Source: Gemmatimonadaceae bacterium (GTDB lineage: Bacteria; Gemmatimonadota; Gemmatimonadetes; Gemmatimonadales; Gemmatimonadaceae). Taken from it: a DNA stretch of 5,572 nucleotides. The stretch spans positions 1 through 5,572 of the forward strand of contig JABFXM010000067.1 in the NCBI GenBank assembly GCA_013361745.1, read 5' to 3'. The position numbers and the translations under genes were made by a program. Position 1 is the stretch's first letter, and each line of letters begins with the position of its first letter. The notes beneath the pieces were generated by a model. It was not told where the DNA came from and did no database searches. It saw nothing but the letters and a program-made list of their open reading frames with translations. Positions 5,570 to 5,572 of the stretch are shown here, piece by piece.

Positions 5570-5572
5570 GCT

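Noticed and set aside
1..5572. tRNA, rRNA, CRISPR array, insertion sequence or attachment site
   Set aside because: I saw no cloverleaf, regularly spaced repeats, transposase or terminal inverted repeats.

Overview
The window is about two thirds or more G+C. Its real genes end most codons in G or C, and four of its five complete genes encode exported or lipid-anchored proteins typical of a diderm (two-membrane) bacterium. The style (Ig-like repeat lipoprotein, small PBP-like protein beside a porin, very GC-rich codons) fits a member of the Gemmatimonadota or a similar GC-rich Gram-negative phylum. That placement is inference, because the window holds no rRNA or other phylogenetic marker.

Layout. 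Bases 1-131 look like the last 43 codons of a plus-strand gene whose product I cannot name. Bases 132-300 are non-coding and hold two hairpins, one long and GC-rich (216-255), between the ends of two converging genes. Two minus-strand genes follow: a HIT-family nucleotide hydrolase (301-789) and, upstream of it, a lipoprotein made of bacterial Ig-like (BIG2-type) repeats (675-2165). The lipoprotein frame runs 115 bases into the HIT gene, and its last ~75 codons look non-coding, so the true end is doubtful. A 134-base divergent intergenic region (2166-2299) separates this pair from a plus-strand block of three genes: an outer-membrane porin (2300-3433), a very small phosphate-binding-protein-like periplasmic protein (3434-3898), and a periplasmic two-domain 5'-nucleotidase/metallophosphatase of the UshA type (3929-5569).

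The three plus-strand genes are packed like an operon: the first stop codon touches the next start, and the second gap is 30 bases. Together they suggest uptake and processing of phosphate or nucleotides at the cell envelope. The porin would admit solute, the nucleotidase would release phosphate in the periplasm, and the small PBP-like protein might bind the product or act as a sensor or accessory. No inner-membrane transporter or regulator is visible in the window.

The most notable points are: the nucleotidase carries Arg where the family has its catalytic His (GNREFD for GNHEFD), together with a changed substrate loop; the binding protein is minimal; the lipoprotein reading frame has a doubtful end; and none of the three plus-strand starts has a Shine-Dalgarno sequence, although both minus-strand starts do.
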